Assembly (NCBI GenBank): GCA_036936605.1
Contig: JAUPFV010000003.1
Location: 101,131,278-101,195,277, forward strand
Length of the DNA stretch: 64,000 bases
DNA from: Limnanthes douglasii subsp. nivea
Lineage: Eukaryota; Streptophyta; Magnoliopsida; Brassicales; Limnanthaceae
Direction of reading: 5' to 3'
Part shown: one piece after another, positions 35,524 through 47,783 of the stretch
Numbering within the stretch: position 1 is the first letter of the stretch
How the letters are laid out: the number at the start of each line of letters is the position of its first letter
Position numbers and translations under genes: made by a program
Notes under the pieces: generated by a model
Told to the model about the DNA's origin: nothing
Databases searched by the model: none
The model's input: the letters and a program-made list of their open reading frames with translations, nothing else

Positions 35524-35579
<56 letters not shown>
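35524..35579. repeat. AT dinucleotide microsatellite at the LINE 5' junction
   Basis: An uninterrupted run of about 28 AT repeats sits exactly between the LINE 5' region and the right target duplication. The 76-codon frame across it, with its Ile-Tyr run, is an artefact of this repeat. Confidence 0.92.
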
Positions 35580-35582
<3 letters not shown>

Positions 35583-35593
35583 CATAAGTTATT
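35580..35593. repeat. Right target-site duplication of the LINE
   Basis: TTCCATAAGTTATT, identical to 29038-29051. Confidence 0.9.
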
Positions 35594-35754
35594 AACTCCA
35601 CCGATCAAATTTATTTTCTTTTATCAAAATTCTTATTACTTTATTTTTTAATAAACGACTTATATTATTAAATGGAAGGACAATTAACTTTTTTCCTTAT
35701 TTTATGTATTTATCCAACATCAATAAAATAAATAATTATATTTTACGAAAAATA

Positions 35755-35830
35755 AATATATAGAGGAACTCGAACTCATGACTTTTAGTCATGAACATGA
35801 CTTACTTAACCAACTCGACTATCATATTGA
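35755..35830 (-). mobile_element. tRNA-like head of a diverged SINE
   Basis: On the minus strand TAGTCGAGTTGG (35821-35810) and GAGTTCGAGTTCC (35777-35765) match the A and B boxes of the two full SINEs, with the intervening ATGAGT and GGTTAAGTAAG phrases also shared. The SINE body is not detectable to the left, so this is either a 3'-truncated or much older copy. Confidence 0.7.
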
Positions 35831-36059
35831 ATGATAAATTACGTGTTATTTTTAAATTTTATATAAATTATAAAAAAAATCTTTTCATAAAAAAAAACTT
35901 ACTAGACTTAATAAATAGTAGCAAATTTTATATTAATATATTATGATTATATTTAAAAATACAACAAAAAAATATTTTTTAATACCGCATTTAAAATAGA
36001 ACGACGAGCGTTGTACTATATCTCGATGGGGAAGGGAAGGAAGGGAAATGAGTATGACG
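35831..36059. other. No gene recognised
   Basis: AT-rich DNA leading into a short, less AT-rich repeat. Confidence 0.4.
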
Positions 36060-36145
36060 GTGACATATCTCGATGAGTGCTGCGGTGACTTGACGGTGAC
36101 GTATCTCGAAGGGTGCTGCGGTGACTTGACGGCGACGTGTCTCGG
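36060..36145. repeat. 36-bp tandem repeat
   Basis: ATCTCGATGAGTGCTGCGG at 36067 recurs as ATCTCGAAGGGTGCTGCGG at 36103, each followed by TGACTTGACGGYGACGT; a partial third copy starts at about 36139. It is unusually G+C-rich for this window. Confidence 0.8.
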
Positions 36146-36967
36146 TCCTATACCCAGCTATTACTACTAAATCCAGTTACATAATCAATTGGATCACATC
36201 AGGTGGGACCCGTTGAGATATTTAACGTGACACTCTCTTTAATTTCACGTTTTCGCATTTACTCCTACTAATGTAGTCTTCCAAATGTCACTAAAATAAT
36301 CAAGGATACATTTATTTTTCCACTTTCAAGTTTCAAGGACAATGTTTTTTCGACATTTATTAACGATGTATAATTATTTAAATCGATACCAGAAATTAAG
36401 TGAATCCATTTATATGGAAAAATAGTAGTATTTAATAGTATAAATATATTATCCACCTAATTGTAAATTTTTGGGTGAGTTAGTGCTTAGATTCCCCACT
36501 AAAAAACTCTAGCAGTTTAATATTTTAAAAAATAATTTTTAATTATAAAAATATTTTTGATACACTTATACGTCTAGCTATAGTTTTTTTTAATGTTCTA
36601 ATGCCTAACATCGATTCTATCGTTTAATTGTTCGAAATCTTTGCAGTTTCGGCTTCAAAACTTTCAAGATCAACATATTTTATATCGTTAAAATAATAAA
36701 ATTGACTTTGAGGAAAGTCATTCTCAGTTTTCGTTCATCTTCTACAGCAGAATAATTAAATTTATAATCATATTTCATCTATTTACAGTTCGATTTTGTA
36801 ATTTTTGGTAGAAGGAGAGTTTGAATGTATGAAAAAATAAACCGGTTTTGATTGTTTCGATTCTCAGTTAGTAATACAGTTCATCATTTTCTATATTTAC
36901 ATGTTTTCGATGATATTGTAGTCGTTAGTTTTGCAGAAGTTAATTACCATTATCGTGTATCCATAAT
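36146..36967. other. No gene recognised
   Basis: AT-rich DNA between the small repeat and the satellite array. No supportable ORF. Confidence 0.4.
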
Positions 36968-39935
36968 CATGTATAAACATTTTTCTTCCATCTCTTGTCA
37001 TGTATAACCAGCTTTTTTTGTATTTGTTAAAAAAATTAGTATTTTTTGTTTCTTATTGGTTTTTCATTTTCTGGTTTTCTCGTGTCTTGCCAAAGCAAGA
37101 TATGAGACATGTATTACTCAATTGTAATTAGTCTTCTATCGCTCCCTGACTTCGTATTAAGTTTGCACTGTCTCGCATCTACTTTATAATTATTCTTGCA
37201 TCGTTCATCTCATTTGTAACTAGTCCCGTGTATATTTGTATAAACAGTTTTCTTCCATCTCTCGTCATGTATACGCAGTTTTTTTGCAATTGTTAAAAAA
37301 ACTTTCAGTGGTATTCTTTGTTATTGGTTTTTCATTCTCTGGTTTTCTCGTGTCTCGCTAAAGCAAGTCATAAGACATGTATTACTCAATTGTAATTAGT
37401 CATGCATCGCTATATGGTTTCGTATTAAGTTTGCACTGTCTCGCATCTACTTTATAATTATTCTTGCATCGTTCATCTCATTTGTAACTAGTCCCGTGTA
37501 TATTTGTATAAACAGTTTTCTTCTATCTCTCGTCATGTATACACAGTTTTTTGCGATTGTTAAAAAAACTTTCAGTGGCACTCTTTGTTATTAGTTTTTC
37601 ATTCTCTGGTTTTCTCGTGTCTCGCTAAAGCAAGTCATAAGACATGTATTACTCAATTGTAATTAGTTAATTGTAATTAGTCATGCATCACTCTATGGCT
37701 TCGTATTAAGTTTTGCACTGTCTCGCATCTACTTTATAATTATTCTTGCATCGTTCATCTCATTTGTAACTAGTCCCGTGTATATTTGTATAAACAGTTT
37801 TCTTCTATCTCTCGTTAGTATACACAGTTTTTTTGCAATTGTTAAAAAAAAATCAGTGGTACTCTTTGTTATTGGTTTTTCATTCTCTGGTTTTCTCGTG
37901 TCTCGCTAAAGCAAGTCATAAGACATGTATTACTCAATTGTAATTAGTCATGCATCGCTCTATGGCTTCGTATTAAGTTTGCACTGTCTCGCATCTACTT
38001 TATAATTATTCTTGCATCGTTCATCTCATTTGTAACTAGTCTCGTGTATATTTGTATAAACAGTTTTCTTCCATCTCTCGTAATGTAGACGCAGTTTTTT
38101 TTGTAATTGTTAAAAAAACTTTCAGTGGTATTCTTTGTTATTGGTTTTTCATTCTCTGGTTTTTTTGTGTCTCGCTAAAGCAAGTCATAAGACATGTATT
38201 ACTCAATTATAATTAGTCATGCATCGCTCTATGGCTTCGTATTAAGTTTGCACTGTCTCGCATCTACTTTATAATTATTCTTGCATCGTTCATCTCATTT
38301 GTAACTAGTCTCGTGTATATTTGTATAAACAGTTTTATTTCATCTCTCGTAATGTATACGCAGTTTTTTTGCAATTGTTAAAAAAACTTTCAGTGGTATT
38401 CTTTGTTATTGGTTTTTCATTCTCTGGTTTTCTCGTGTCTCGCCAAAGCAAGTCATAAGACATGTATTACTCAATTGTAATTAGTCATGCATCTCTCTAT
38501 GGCTTCGTATTAAGTTTGCACTGTCTCGCATCTACTTTATAATTATTCTTGCATCGTTCATCTCATTTGTAACTAGTCTCGTGTATATTTGTATAAACAG
38601 TTTTCTTCTATCTCTCGTCATGTATACGCAGTTGTTTTTGCGATTGTTAAAAAAACTTTTAGTGGTATTCTTTGTTATTGGTTTTTCATTTTCTGGTTTT
38701 TTGTGTCTCGCTAAAGAAAGTCATAATACATGTATTACTCAATTGTAATTAGTCATACATCGCTCTATGGATTCGTATTAAGTTTGCACTGTCTCGTATC
38801 TACTTTATAATTATTCTTGCATCGTTCATCTCATTTGTAACTAGTCCCGTGTATATTTGTATAAACAGTTTTCTTCCATCTCTCGTCATGTATACACAGT
38901 TTTTTTGCAATTGTTAAAAAAACTTTTAGTGGTATTCTTTGTTATTGGTTTTTCATTCATTGGTTTTCTTGTGTCTCCCTAAAGCAAGTCATAAGACATG
39001 TATTACTCAATTGTAATTAGTCATGCATCGCTCTATGGCTTCGTATTAAGTTTGCACTGTCTCGCATCTACTTTATAATTATTCTTGCATCGTTCATCTC
39101 ATTTGTAACTAGTCCCGTGTATATTTGTATAATAGTTTTCTTCCATCTCTCGTCATGTATACGCAGTTTTTTGCAATTGTTAAAAAAACTTTCAGTGGTA
39201 TTCTTTGTTATTGGTTTTTCATTCTCTGGTTTTCTCGTGTCTCGCTAAAGTAAGTCATAAGACATGTATTACTCAATTGTAATTAGTCATGCATCACTCT
39301 ATGGCTTCGTATTAAGTTTGCATTGTCTCGCATCTACTTTATAATTATTCTTGTATCATTCATCTAATTTGTAACTAGTCCCGTGTATATTTGTATAAAC
39401 AGTTTTCTTCTATCTCTCGTCATGTATGCGTAGATTTTTTGCAATTGTTAAAAAAACTTTGAGTGGTACTCTTTGTTATTGGTTTTTCATTCTCTGGTTT
39501 TCTCGTGTCTCGTTAAAGCAAGTCATAAGACATGTATTACTCAATTGTAATTAGTCATACATTGCTCTATGACTTCGTATTAAGTTTGCACTGTCTCACA
39601 TCTACTTTATAATTATTCTTTCATCATTCATCTCATTTGTAACTAGTCCCGTGTATATTTGTATAAACGGTTTTCTTCCATCTCTCGTCATGTATATGCA
39701 GTTTTTTTACAATTGTTAAAAAAAATCAGTGGTATTATTTGTTATTGGTTTTTCATTCTCTGATTTTTTCGTGTCTCGCTAAAGCAAGTCATAAGACATG
39801 TATTAGTCAATTGTAATTAGTCATGCATCGCTCTATGGCTTCGTATTAAGTTTGCACTGTCTCGTACCTACTTTATAATTATTCTTGCATCGTTCATCTC
39901 ATTTGTAACTAGTCCCCCGTATAATTTGTAAATAG
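36968..39935. repeat. Satellite-like array, about 11 copies of a 268-bp unit
   Basis: Taking the phrase CGTGTCTCGC as a marker, copies start at 37081, 37349, 37616, 37897, 38166, 38434, 38702, 38970, 39236, 39504 and 39770, a spacing of 266-269 bp. One 281-bp interval has a 14-bp local duplication. Other constant phrases are GCACTGTCTCGCATCTACTT, CATTTGTAACTAGTC and TAAAAAAACTTTCAGTGGTA. Adjacent copies differ by a few percent; the first copy is the most diverged and its left edge is approximate. No ORF runs through it. Confidence 0.95.
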
Positions 39936-40560
39936 TCCCGCTTATATTTTGTAAGTAGTCCCGCATCATTCATCTATTAAAAAAAGTGTCACAATCTACT
40001 TTGTAAGTAGTCATGCATCTACTAATCACGTAATTTCTATAGAAAACATGACTCCTAAAGCTTGTTCTTTCATATAGTCCATGTTTGCAATTATCAATAA
40101 AATGAAATAACATAGAATAAAATATGGATACTTATAAGCTACGAAGAAAACACTAATTTAGTCATGTATTAAATGAACATACGAGTAGAATAACAAAAAT
40201 ACGCCTACAAAAAAATTGATACCTTGTTCTATAAATAATAAGAACATATAACGATGGCGAACAAACAATTAAGGATAAAGTTGGTTCCACATACAACCAA
40301 CAATGAAAAAGAATTCTTTAGTTTGAAGCATGAAAATGAACACATGATATTAAACAACAATAAAAATCGAACCAATATATTCAGAATCAAAAGAAAAGAA
40401 TCGTAAATAATGAAAACTTACTTTTCCAGATTAAACAACAAGAAAAGTCAAAACAAAGCGAGCAAAAGCAATTATAAATAATGATAAAGGTATGAAACTT
40501 CATGTTTTGTTACATACTTTCGTATTATAATCATGTCTCACACATGTCTTATATATGGTT
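39936..40560. other. Satellite edge, then AT-rich DNA
   Basis: 39915-40020 is a short, degenerate array of TTTGTAAGTAGTCCCGCATC-like units, as though the end of the 268-bp array broke down into its component words. The rest has no recognised gene. Confidence 0.55.
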
Positions 40561-40815
40561 TCTTGTATCTATCATCAATATGACGTCCTACATCTTTCAT
40601 GCATTACTTTTCCAACATCTATCATACACTAAATTATCTCACATATATCATAAATTACTTGTCCACCATCTATCATGCATTACATTGTCTCGCATATATC
40701 ATGTACTACTTGTCCAACATCTACCATACATTATAATGTCTCGTATCCATCATGCATTACTTGTCCATAATCTACCATGCATTACATTTGTCTCACGTGT
40801 TTCATGTACTTATAC
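40561..40815. repeat. 51-bp tandem repeat, four to five copies
   Basis: CCAACATCTATCAT-type starts lie at 40612, 40663, 40714 and 40765, exactly 51 bp apart. Each unit has the form CCAxCATCTAYCATxCATTA, then TGTCTCGCATATATCAT or variants, then ACTTGT. A 148-codon frame runs through it with Ser/His/Leu-rich repeats; I treat that as a consequence of a repeat length divisible by three, not a gene. Confidence 0.92.
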
Positions 40816-41229
40816 TAACTTAAGGTTTCACGTGTTTATAAGTTGCAATAAAGAAAGCAATTTAAACATCATAAGATCAAACAATAAAAGATGTTGTAAT
40901 ACGCTTCATAATGTTAACATGATTCATGTTGTTATTCTCTATATCTAGGGATGTATTAGCTTGTACAATGGTGTATTACATAGAAGACCTGGAAAACAAA
41001 TAAATAACTTTAATTATAATAGAGCAATCAAAGATAAGCTCATAAATTTAGTAAACTTTTGTCATGAAATAAAATATGATAAAATACAACAATTCATTAT
41101 GAAACACACGACTATTTGTCAAGAAAATACAATTAAAGGCAAAATACCATAATATTACAAATAGCTCGGTCATGAAAGGAAAAAATTGAATTTGATTGAA
41201 ACTCTAAAGGTGACCACATATGAAAATAT
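40816..41229. other. No gene recognised
   Basis: AT-rich DNA with short frames lacking motifs. Confidence 0.4.
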
Positions 41230-41460
41230 ATATTTAATCCATATTATCATTGTCCCACATCTATCATTTGATACATTTTCATGCCTCAATCGTTTAAAAT
41301 ATTGCATTGCGCCTATTGTTTAATATATCGTACTACGTCTATCATCCAATAAATTATCATACAGTTATGGTTTAATATAGTGTCCTGTATTTATTTTATG
41401 TTATAATATCCCACGTCAATCATTTAATACACTATATTGCGTCTATCATTTTCTTAAATA
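41230..41460. repeat. Degenerate array of CATCTATCATTTAATACA-like units
   Basis: Loose repeats of about 30-35 bp (CCACATCTATCATTTGATAC, TACGTCTATCATCCAATAAA, GCGTCTATCATT) with TGTCCC or TATC at the junctions. Same vocabulary as the neighbouring arrays. Confidence 0.65.
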
Positions 41461-42094
41461 TTTGAAAATTTTGTTGGTTATGTAAGGAGAATTAAACCTA
41501 GTAAATGAAGATGAATATTCATTTGGTAGGGAGGTTCAAAAAGAAGAAGAAATTGATGATAAATAATATTATCAAATAGAATATGTTGATCCAGAGTAAA
41601 AAAAGAATTTAAGTTCTTACGTATGAAGAAAAAGTGGATGATGTTCCTTTGGAGGGAAAAAAGATGATTTTCCTGATGAGGTCTTCGGTAGGCAAGTTAA
41701 TATTAACGATAAAGATGGAGGTGGAAACTAGGATATTCAACAAGACGAGTTGGTAATACAAGTAATAAATATACACAGACTAAAAATACTATACATTGAA
41801 TGCGAAAGTTATCAAAAAATATTGCACAACAAATAAAATGTTCAGAATGTTCAACATGAGTTGGTAATGTACAAAAATAAAATCCAGTATTGAAAGAGCG
41901 TGTTACTAGTTCACATAAGCAAAATTAAGTATTTCATATTCTTAGGAATCTAAAAAAGATACTAGAAAAAGTATTAAAGAAAAAGTCTTCAAACAAAATA
42001 GTTGACATAAACTACAATTTGAGAGTATAATATATAAAACTAAAGAGATTGATGTATAAACAAAATATAAGAATCTCCCATTTATCATATTTTT
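41461..42094 (+). pseudogene. Decayed coding-like sequence, unrecognised
   Basis: On the + strand about 41520-41740 has Glu/Lys/Asp-rich coding character broken by stops (QKEEEIDD, GKKDDFPDEVFG). I do not recognise a family. Confidence 0.25.
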
Positions 42095-42400
42095 ATAATC
42101 TCTCATCTATAATTGTTGTGCATCCATCATCGTTGATATGGTTTTACATCTATCATGGTTGCGCGTCTACCATCATGTAAATGGTTTCACGTCATTTATA
42201 TGGTTGTGAATCTATCATTATTTAAATGGTTTTGCATCATTTACATGATTTTGCATTTATTATCATTTACATGATTTTGCATTTATTATTATTTACATGG
42301 TTTCACATCATTTCATGATCGCATGATTTCACATCTATCATCTTTGAATAGCTTTGCATGCATTATATGTCCTGCATTTATTTGTTCATTTATTTTGTAG
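42095..42400. repeat. Degenerate array of TTTACATGGTTTTGCATC-like units
   Basis: Phrases CATCTATCATGGTTGCGCG, CATTTACATGATTTTGCATT and CATGGTTTCACATCATTT recur with a spacing of roughly 25-35 bp. Confidence 0.7.
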
Positions 42401-43285
42401 ATGATTAACATTAAAACCCTAATAACAACCAAGTATGTATCTAGCTAAAACACAAACTTAACAACAATGGATCAAATAGAGAGTTATACAATTAATTAAA
42501 AAAAAATTAAACTTAAGACTACAGAAATACTACAGATAATCATTGAAAAAACAAATTTATGTCAGAATCGGAAAAAATTATATAAAAAATGAAGAAATAT
42601 GTGAAGAAGATAGAGACGTGGAACTTGAAAATACTCTTCAATTGCCAATATTGACAATAAGCAGAAAGGTTGAACTTGTAAAATCACCTAAAACGAGATA
42701 TAAAACATATGCAAGTAAAAAATAAACATATGAAAATATAGAAAATCATATAATAAAAAACATGTATTAAAGGTTCTCCTACTGATATGCAACAAAATCA
42801 TAATCCAACTTATATAAAACAACCTACTACTATAGAAGTGATACATAAGATGGGTACAGTCTAGGAGAAACATATTATTGCTATCAATACAATATATAAG
42901 GTGATTACAAGCAATAATGATCAACAAATGGTTGAACCGGACCCTGTTAGTGTTGCTAATCAATCCATGGGGTCGTTAAAAGCAATGAGTAGCACAAAAA
43001 AAATTGTATATGACCCTACTTCCAATGTAGTTGTGTAATACTAGAGCCATACTATTACTGTTGTTGTGAAACCAGGACCCTCTATCTAATGTTACCATTG
43101 AAAATGATATTCATGTGAATAAAAAATAAAATGTTTCTGGATAGAATGATGTTGTGGAGAATGTTCTTATGGATACAGAGATGATCTAGATTAATAAATC
43201 TTAATAAAATGTTTAAAAAACCTATGTATAACTATAATTTTTTAGACATATGTATTTACTTGTGCATTAACTTGTTTTTTGTAAT
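42401..43285 (+). pseudogene. Decayed coding-like sequence, unrecognised
   Basis: Short + strand frames occur (42543-42725, and around 42780-43020 with PTYIKQPTT and VEPDPVSVANQSMGS) separated by stops. The biased composition suggests former coding sequence, but no domain is evident. Confidence 0.25.
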
Positions 43286-43545
43286 GTATGGTCTCGCATG
43301 ATATTGTCTCTCATTAAATGGTCTCTCATGATATAGTCTCGTATAAAATTTATAATGTTTTGACTCGTATGGTAGTGTCCCGCATTCTATTTTCCCGTAT
43401 AATTAGTCCCGCGTGGTATTATCCCTCATGATATAATCCCGTATGACATAGTCATGCATGATATATTCTCTCATTATTCAAATATAGTATCGCGTGATAT
43501 TTTCCGCATGATACTGTCGTGCATGGTATAATCTCTTGTGATCCA
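43286..43545. repeat. Degenerate array of GTCTCGCATGATATT-like units
   Basis: Short units of 15-18 bp (GTCTCGCATGATATT, GTCTCTCATGATATA, CCCGCATTCTATTTT, TCCCGTATGACATA) follow one another. They carry the same core word as the 268-bp and 51-bp arrays. Confidence 0.75.
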
Positions 43546-46290
43546 GATTTTCTTACAACTATCATTGCCTCATATATTTTTTTGGTTTTGTTTCACGAAA
43601 TTAATATTGTTTAGTCTTGAATTACTAATATGAAAAAAGTTAAGTAAAGTAACATGTCATTGTACACCAAGTCCTGGAGAATGAGACTCATACTCATCAA
43701 AACCTGAAAACTAATGCATTAGATGTTGTAGTAGAGGAGGAACTGATTTGTATTGAAACAAATATAAAAGAGAGTAAGTGAATCATTTTCATATCATTTT
43801 TTATTTTGTTTTTCATCTTTCATCGTCTATCGTCTCTCATCTAGAATGATTTATTCTCCCGCATGAATCATATATTTTTTTATCTCACACTGAACATATA
43901 TGATTTCTCATATATTTTTATGTCTCGTATCTATCAAATTACATATCAATACATTTACTAATATACTCGTTTCCTATTTTGTAAAAAGAATTGGAAGACG
44001 TGCCTTGAATTGAATTATTTTTGGATCCTACTCAATTTGAGATCCATGAACCAATTGAATTTTAATCCATAAAATAAATTGGTAATTTGAAAACTCAGTA
44101 ACGCAAATAGTTGTAATCAGTCAATACTATAGGTTGGAACTCGTTCAAAAATAGAAAAGGCACCAAAATCCGATAGTATGGCAGCATGTCCTATTTATGT
44201 TAATGGGGATAAAAGATCAAAATAAGATCAATTACGAGGTAAAAAATTATTTAATATTTATATGTTTGCTTTGTTTCCCATTATAAAAAAACTAAATGTC
44301 ATTTATAATTTGACATTACATAGGTTATTGATAATTATATATACTTGTAATTTTTAACGAAAATATTTTAAAACACATAATATTGGTTTTCACAAAAGAG
44401 ATATGAAATTTATTCCAGAAAAAAGTCATATATGGATGTGCATTAGTAAAACTTATACAGTTTTACAAACATGTATGCATTAATAAAACAAATTTTATTT
44501 TTAAGAAATATTATTGCAGTATAACACATTATATATGATAATCATTATGTTACAACTTTGATTGACAATGACTTACGCGCTAACAAAGAAGATTATATAT
44601 TTGTTTCACTTCTCACATAAGGACCACGAGGTATAATTTCTTAATAGACATTATTGGTACACGATATCAATAATAAACAAACAATAAATTTAAACTCGTT
44701 CGCACCAAAAGGCAAATCAGTAGATACAACACACAAAAAAACTACCAAAAATTTTGTAAGTATTACCTGTTTAAAATTTTATATTAGGTTTGGTAATTAA
44801 TATGTCTTGTATGATTATATCTCACATGATTTTATCTCGCATGGACATGTCTCTCATCTAATGCATATTTCTCGTATGTTTTGTGAGTTTGTATATTGAT
44901 TAAACTTTTAACTTACATATTGAATACTTCCACAACGATAATGTTTTCCCAAGAAGACAAAAAATAAATGTTCAAATAAAAATCCTCAACAAATAAGTAG
45001 AATACTGGATTTTGGCGTAATGGTTTCCAAATATGTTAAAGATTATATGCAATCGGAAGTTTATAAATTGATAAACACGATGATACTGTAACATTAAGAA
45101 GATTAAAGATATTTTTCTTATTTTTTAATGATAAAAACTCTAATCAATTTTGGTGAAATCCATACATAATGTTTATTAATGATGTAAATCTTTATATAGC
45201 ATTTGAGTAACATTTAATTTTAAAAGGAGCTTTCTTTTTTATCGTTATGGATTGTGAATTGTAATAAAGTATGGAAGACTAAGTTTATTTATATATAAAG
45301 TTGTTGGGAACCATGTCGTAAGGAATATATTCTCATATACTCAGATTTGGAAACTTAAATGTAATCATATTATTGTTCCTATAATATACATTGCTACGTA
45401 ATTATAAGTGAAAGAATGTATTTATAATTGTTTTTGTGTTCGTTTGTTTGTGCCATAACTTGATTTTAAGATTTAAATGCACTATAAAAATAAATGATAT
45501 GTAAAGATTGTAGTAGAGGTGACTAATTTTCGACATTCTTACAAATTTATGCTCGTTCCATATCAATTTGTAAATAGTGTTGTATGGCACGGTATTGCTT
45601 AGACCAAGGGATATATGTTTGTAAAGTCAACGAGTCCCTTGTTAAAAAAGTTATTACGAGACACTATCTTTATATAATGTAAAATCCCAAGCTAATTGAT
45701 GTTGAAGATATTATGGTCAAAAGTTCCTGGTAAAAAAAAAGAAAAATGAAATTTTCCTTGTAAGTAATAGGGTCATAGTGAAACATTAATGAATGATGTT
45801 ATTGTTATAAATAACTCGAAAGCTCTAGATGCCTACAGAGTAGGTGAAAAAGGTGTTCATGGTAAGAGTTTGAGATATTTAATATTTGAACAAAATTACA
45901 TAGATAGAAACGGTTCCGATACTATAAATGATGGTATGAATGCCCTTATGGATTTTGAAAAAAAAACATATTTTTTTTGTGGAGGTAGTTCATTGTCCCC
46001 ATGTTGTAGCTGAAAATGACAGAATGGTGCGTTTGAAGCAAGGGTTCCACGCATGAGTTAAAATTTGCAGCAATCAGAGAAAGTTCCACTAAAGCAAACA
46101 CTTAATTGATGGATGAAAATACTCAGGTCAACACTAAAGGAATAACTATCATTGATGATGACAACCGACCGATGTAAAAAGTTCATATGTAAGTTAGAGA
46201 AAACAAAAGTTCCTTAATGTCTCGATTACCCAATATAGTCTATGTTAAAAGGAAAATCGTAATTGATAATATCTTGAGAGCCAAATCAGT
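43546..46290 (+). pseudogene. Decayed, unrecognised sequence with coding scraps
   Basis: Scraps of + strand coding character (FLDPTQFEIHEPIEF near 44020, KAPKSDSMAACPIY near 44180, and the 74-codon frame at 45789-46013) are separated by AT-rich DNA. At 44800-44880 a few TCTCGCATG-type repeats reappear. No family is recognised. Confidence 0.25.
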
Positions 46291-46298
46291 AAGTTACA

Positions 46299-46571
46299 TG
46301 CGGCTTATTGCAAAAATTGAAATACATGAGGTATGTCGAGTCCTTTGAAGCCAAAAATTTGAAAATTAATAGTGGCATTCAAAGGTCCATGGTTGATGCA
46401 TATTTTGAGAAACTATTATATTTTCCTCTTGTTATACAGAATGATGTATCTAAAACCATTAAATATGTTGATACGAAGATTGTGGTAGAAGAGAAAATGG
46501 TTAAACTTGAGGAAAATTTAGGTGTTAATAATGTCATAATGGGGAATGAATTTTTTAAGAAGGATGATTAA
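46299..46571 (+). pseudogene. Unrecognised 87-codon coding remnant
   Basis: The frame (SFEAKNLKINSGIQRSMVDA, then KMVKLEENLGVNNVIMG) has ordinary protein composition, without signal peptide, membrane segment or recognisable motif. It lies in the same orientation as the coding scraps around it, so it is probably an exon or fragment of the same decayed gene. Confidence 0.3.
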
Positions 46572-47036
46572 CAGAGGGATAAGGATTGTGCCAATTATGT
46601 ATATGCTTATGTAAAAAAAAATGAAAGCTGCAAATGGAGCAACTCTTTCTATTTAAAGTTTTACTCTATATAGAATAGTGACATTATGAAAATTATAGAT
46701 AAAATCCTTGAGAGGCTCATGATTCAGTTCCATAAGGAAACCCTCAAGTTGAAATCAACCTTGCCAGTGTGTCTATTGGACTAGTTAATGCTAATTTTGC
46801 ATTGGCTAACGGTGCAACATATGTTTTAGCCTTAAAATATTTTATATACCAAGTATTTTAGGTGCTTAATAATTTCACACCCCTAACCACTAAACCAAAA
46901 ATTTATATAGATCTTTCTACTTTAGATTTAGCCAATAAATAAATAAACTTTGGATATTAGTTAGTATTCAGTTACCATTAATTTGAAAATATTATACATT
47001 AGATGGAATATGTAAATTTTAAAAAACGTATGGAAT
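46572..47036. other. No gene recognised
   Basis: Short coding-like scraps (around 46740-46830, +) and AT-rich DNA; nothing supportable. Confidence 0.35.
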
Positions 47037-47249
47037 GTGTTTGATTTGTTATACCAAGTTTGTAACCAACAAAGTTTACCTCCTCTTGACCTGCGCCCTT
47101 TGCTAGAAAATACTTGCAGAGCCTTTGAGGACGGTTTAGAAATGAAGGCTATGATGGATGCCGAACTTGAAGCTAAAAAGAATGTGAAAGTAAAGTTACA
47201 AGATATATTGTTACTGAGCAAAAATTTGAGGCTTGAACATGAATCTTAG
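47037..47249 (+). pseudogene. Unrecognised remnant with coiled-coil character
   Basis: A 70-codon frame whose C-terminal half (ENTCRAFEDGLEMKAMMDAE, then KNVKVKLQDILLLSKNL) is charged and helical, compatible with a coiled coil. G+C content is higher than in its surroundings. The frame ends in a stop at 47247, followed by further Lys/Gln-rich scraps to about 47560. Family unknown. Confidence 0.35.
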
Positions 47250-47783
47250 GTTGTTGTTAAGAAGCAACCGAAACTCAAGTTACAAATTGAGAAAAGAACA
47301 TTTAGCTGAAAAATAAGTTTCTTTCTAAATATTTACTTTTGGTGCAAGAGCAATGTGTTAACCTAAAGTTTGCCACAAAATTATATGCTTGTGAGTATTG
47401 AGTAAATGATTCAACCATTAAGAGAAATAAGAACATAGTATCCGGGAAACCGAGTAGACTGATCATTGTAAAATTATGACTAAAGATTTGTCCGAACGAG
47501 ACAACTTGCAGCAATATTTGGATATATTTTTGCAAAAAAACTATTAACTTGCATGTTACATTGAATAATGAACGATCCATATGGATTGAAACTTCATCCA
47601 AATTTCAAACATAAATGGTTTCAAATGCTTATAATACAATGTGTAAGGCTGTTTCCAATTTAGTACTAGAGTTTCATGAGATGTATCATGATATACTCTT
47701 TGATAAAATGCAATATTATGCTTATAAAGAAGATAAACCTCAAACTTTCGCTTGGACCGATTCTCTGAACTACAAACCTTTTT

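Larger units (their letters stand above)
29052..35579 (-). mobile_element. Near full-length L1-type LINE
   Basis: A 6.5-kb element transcribed leftward, bounded by an identical 14-bp target-site duplication (29038-29051 and 35580-35593). Its 3' end carries a short A tail (GGGGAAAAAA on the minus strand at 29060-29052). In transcriptional order it has a 5' region (35520-35001), ORF1 (35000-33683), endonuclease (33479-32742), reverse transcriptase (32724-31138), zf-RVT and RNase H (31117-29393) and a 3' region (29392-29052). The perfect target duplication and long open frames suggest a fairly recent insertion, but about half a dozen frameshifts or stops make it inactive. A short AT microsatellite sits at its 5' junction. 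Confidence 0.93.

Noticed and set aside
35421..35651. 76-codon ORF with an Ile-Tyr run
   Set aside because: It is the translation of the AT microsatellite.
36968..39935. CRISPR-like array
   Set aside because: The unit is 268 bp with no short-repeat/spacer alternation, and the window is plant nuclear DNA; it is a tandem satellite-type array.
40502..40948. 148-codon ORF
   Set aside because: It runs through the 51-bp repeat, whose length is a multiple of three; the periodic peptide follows from that and shows no homology that I recognise.
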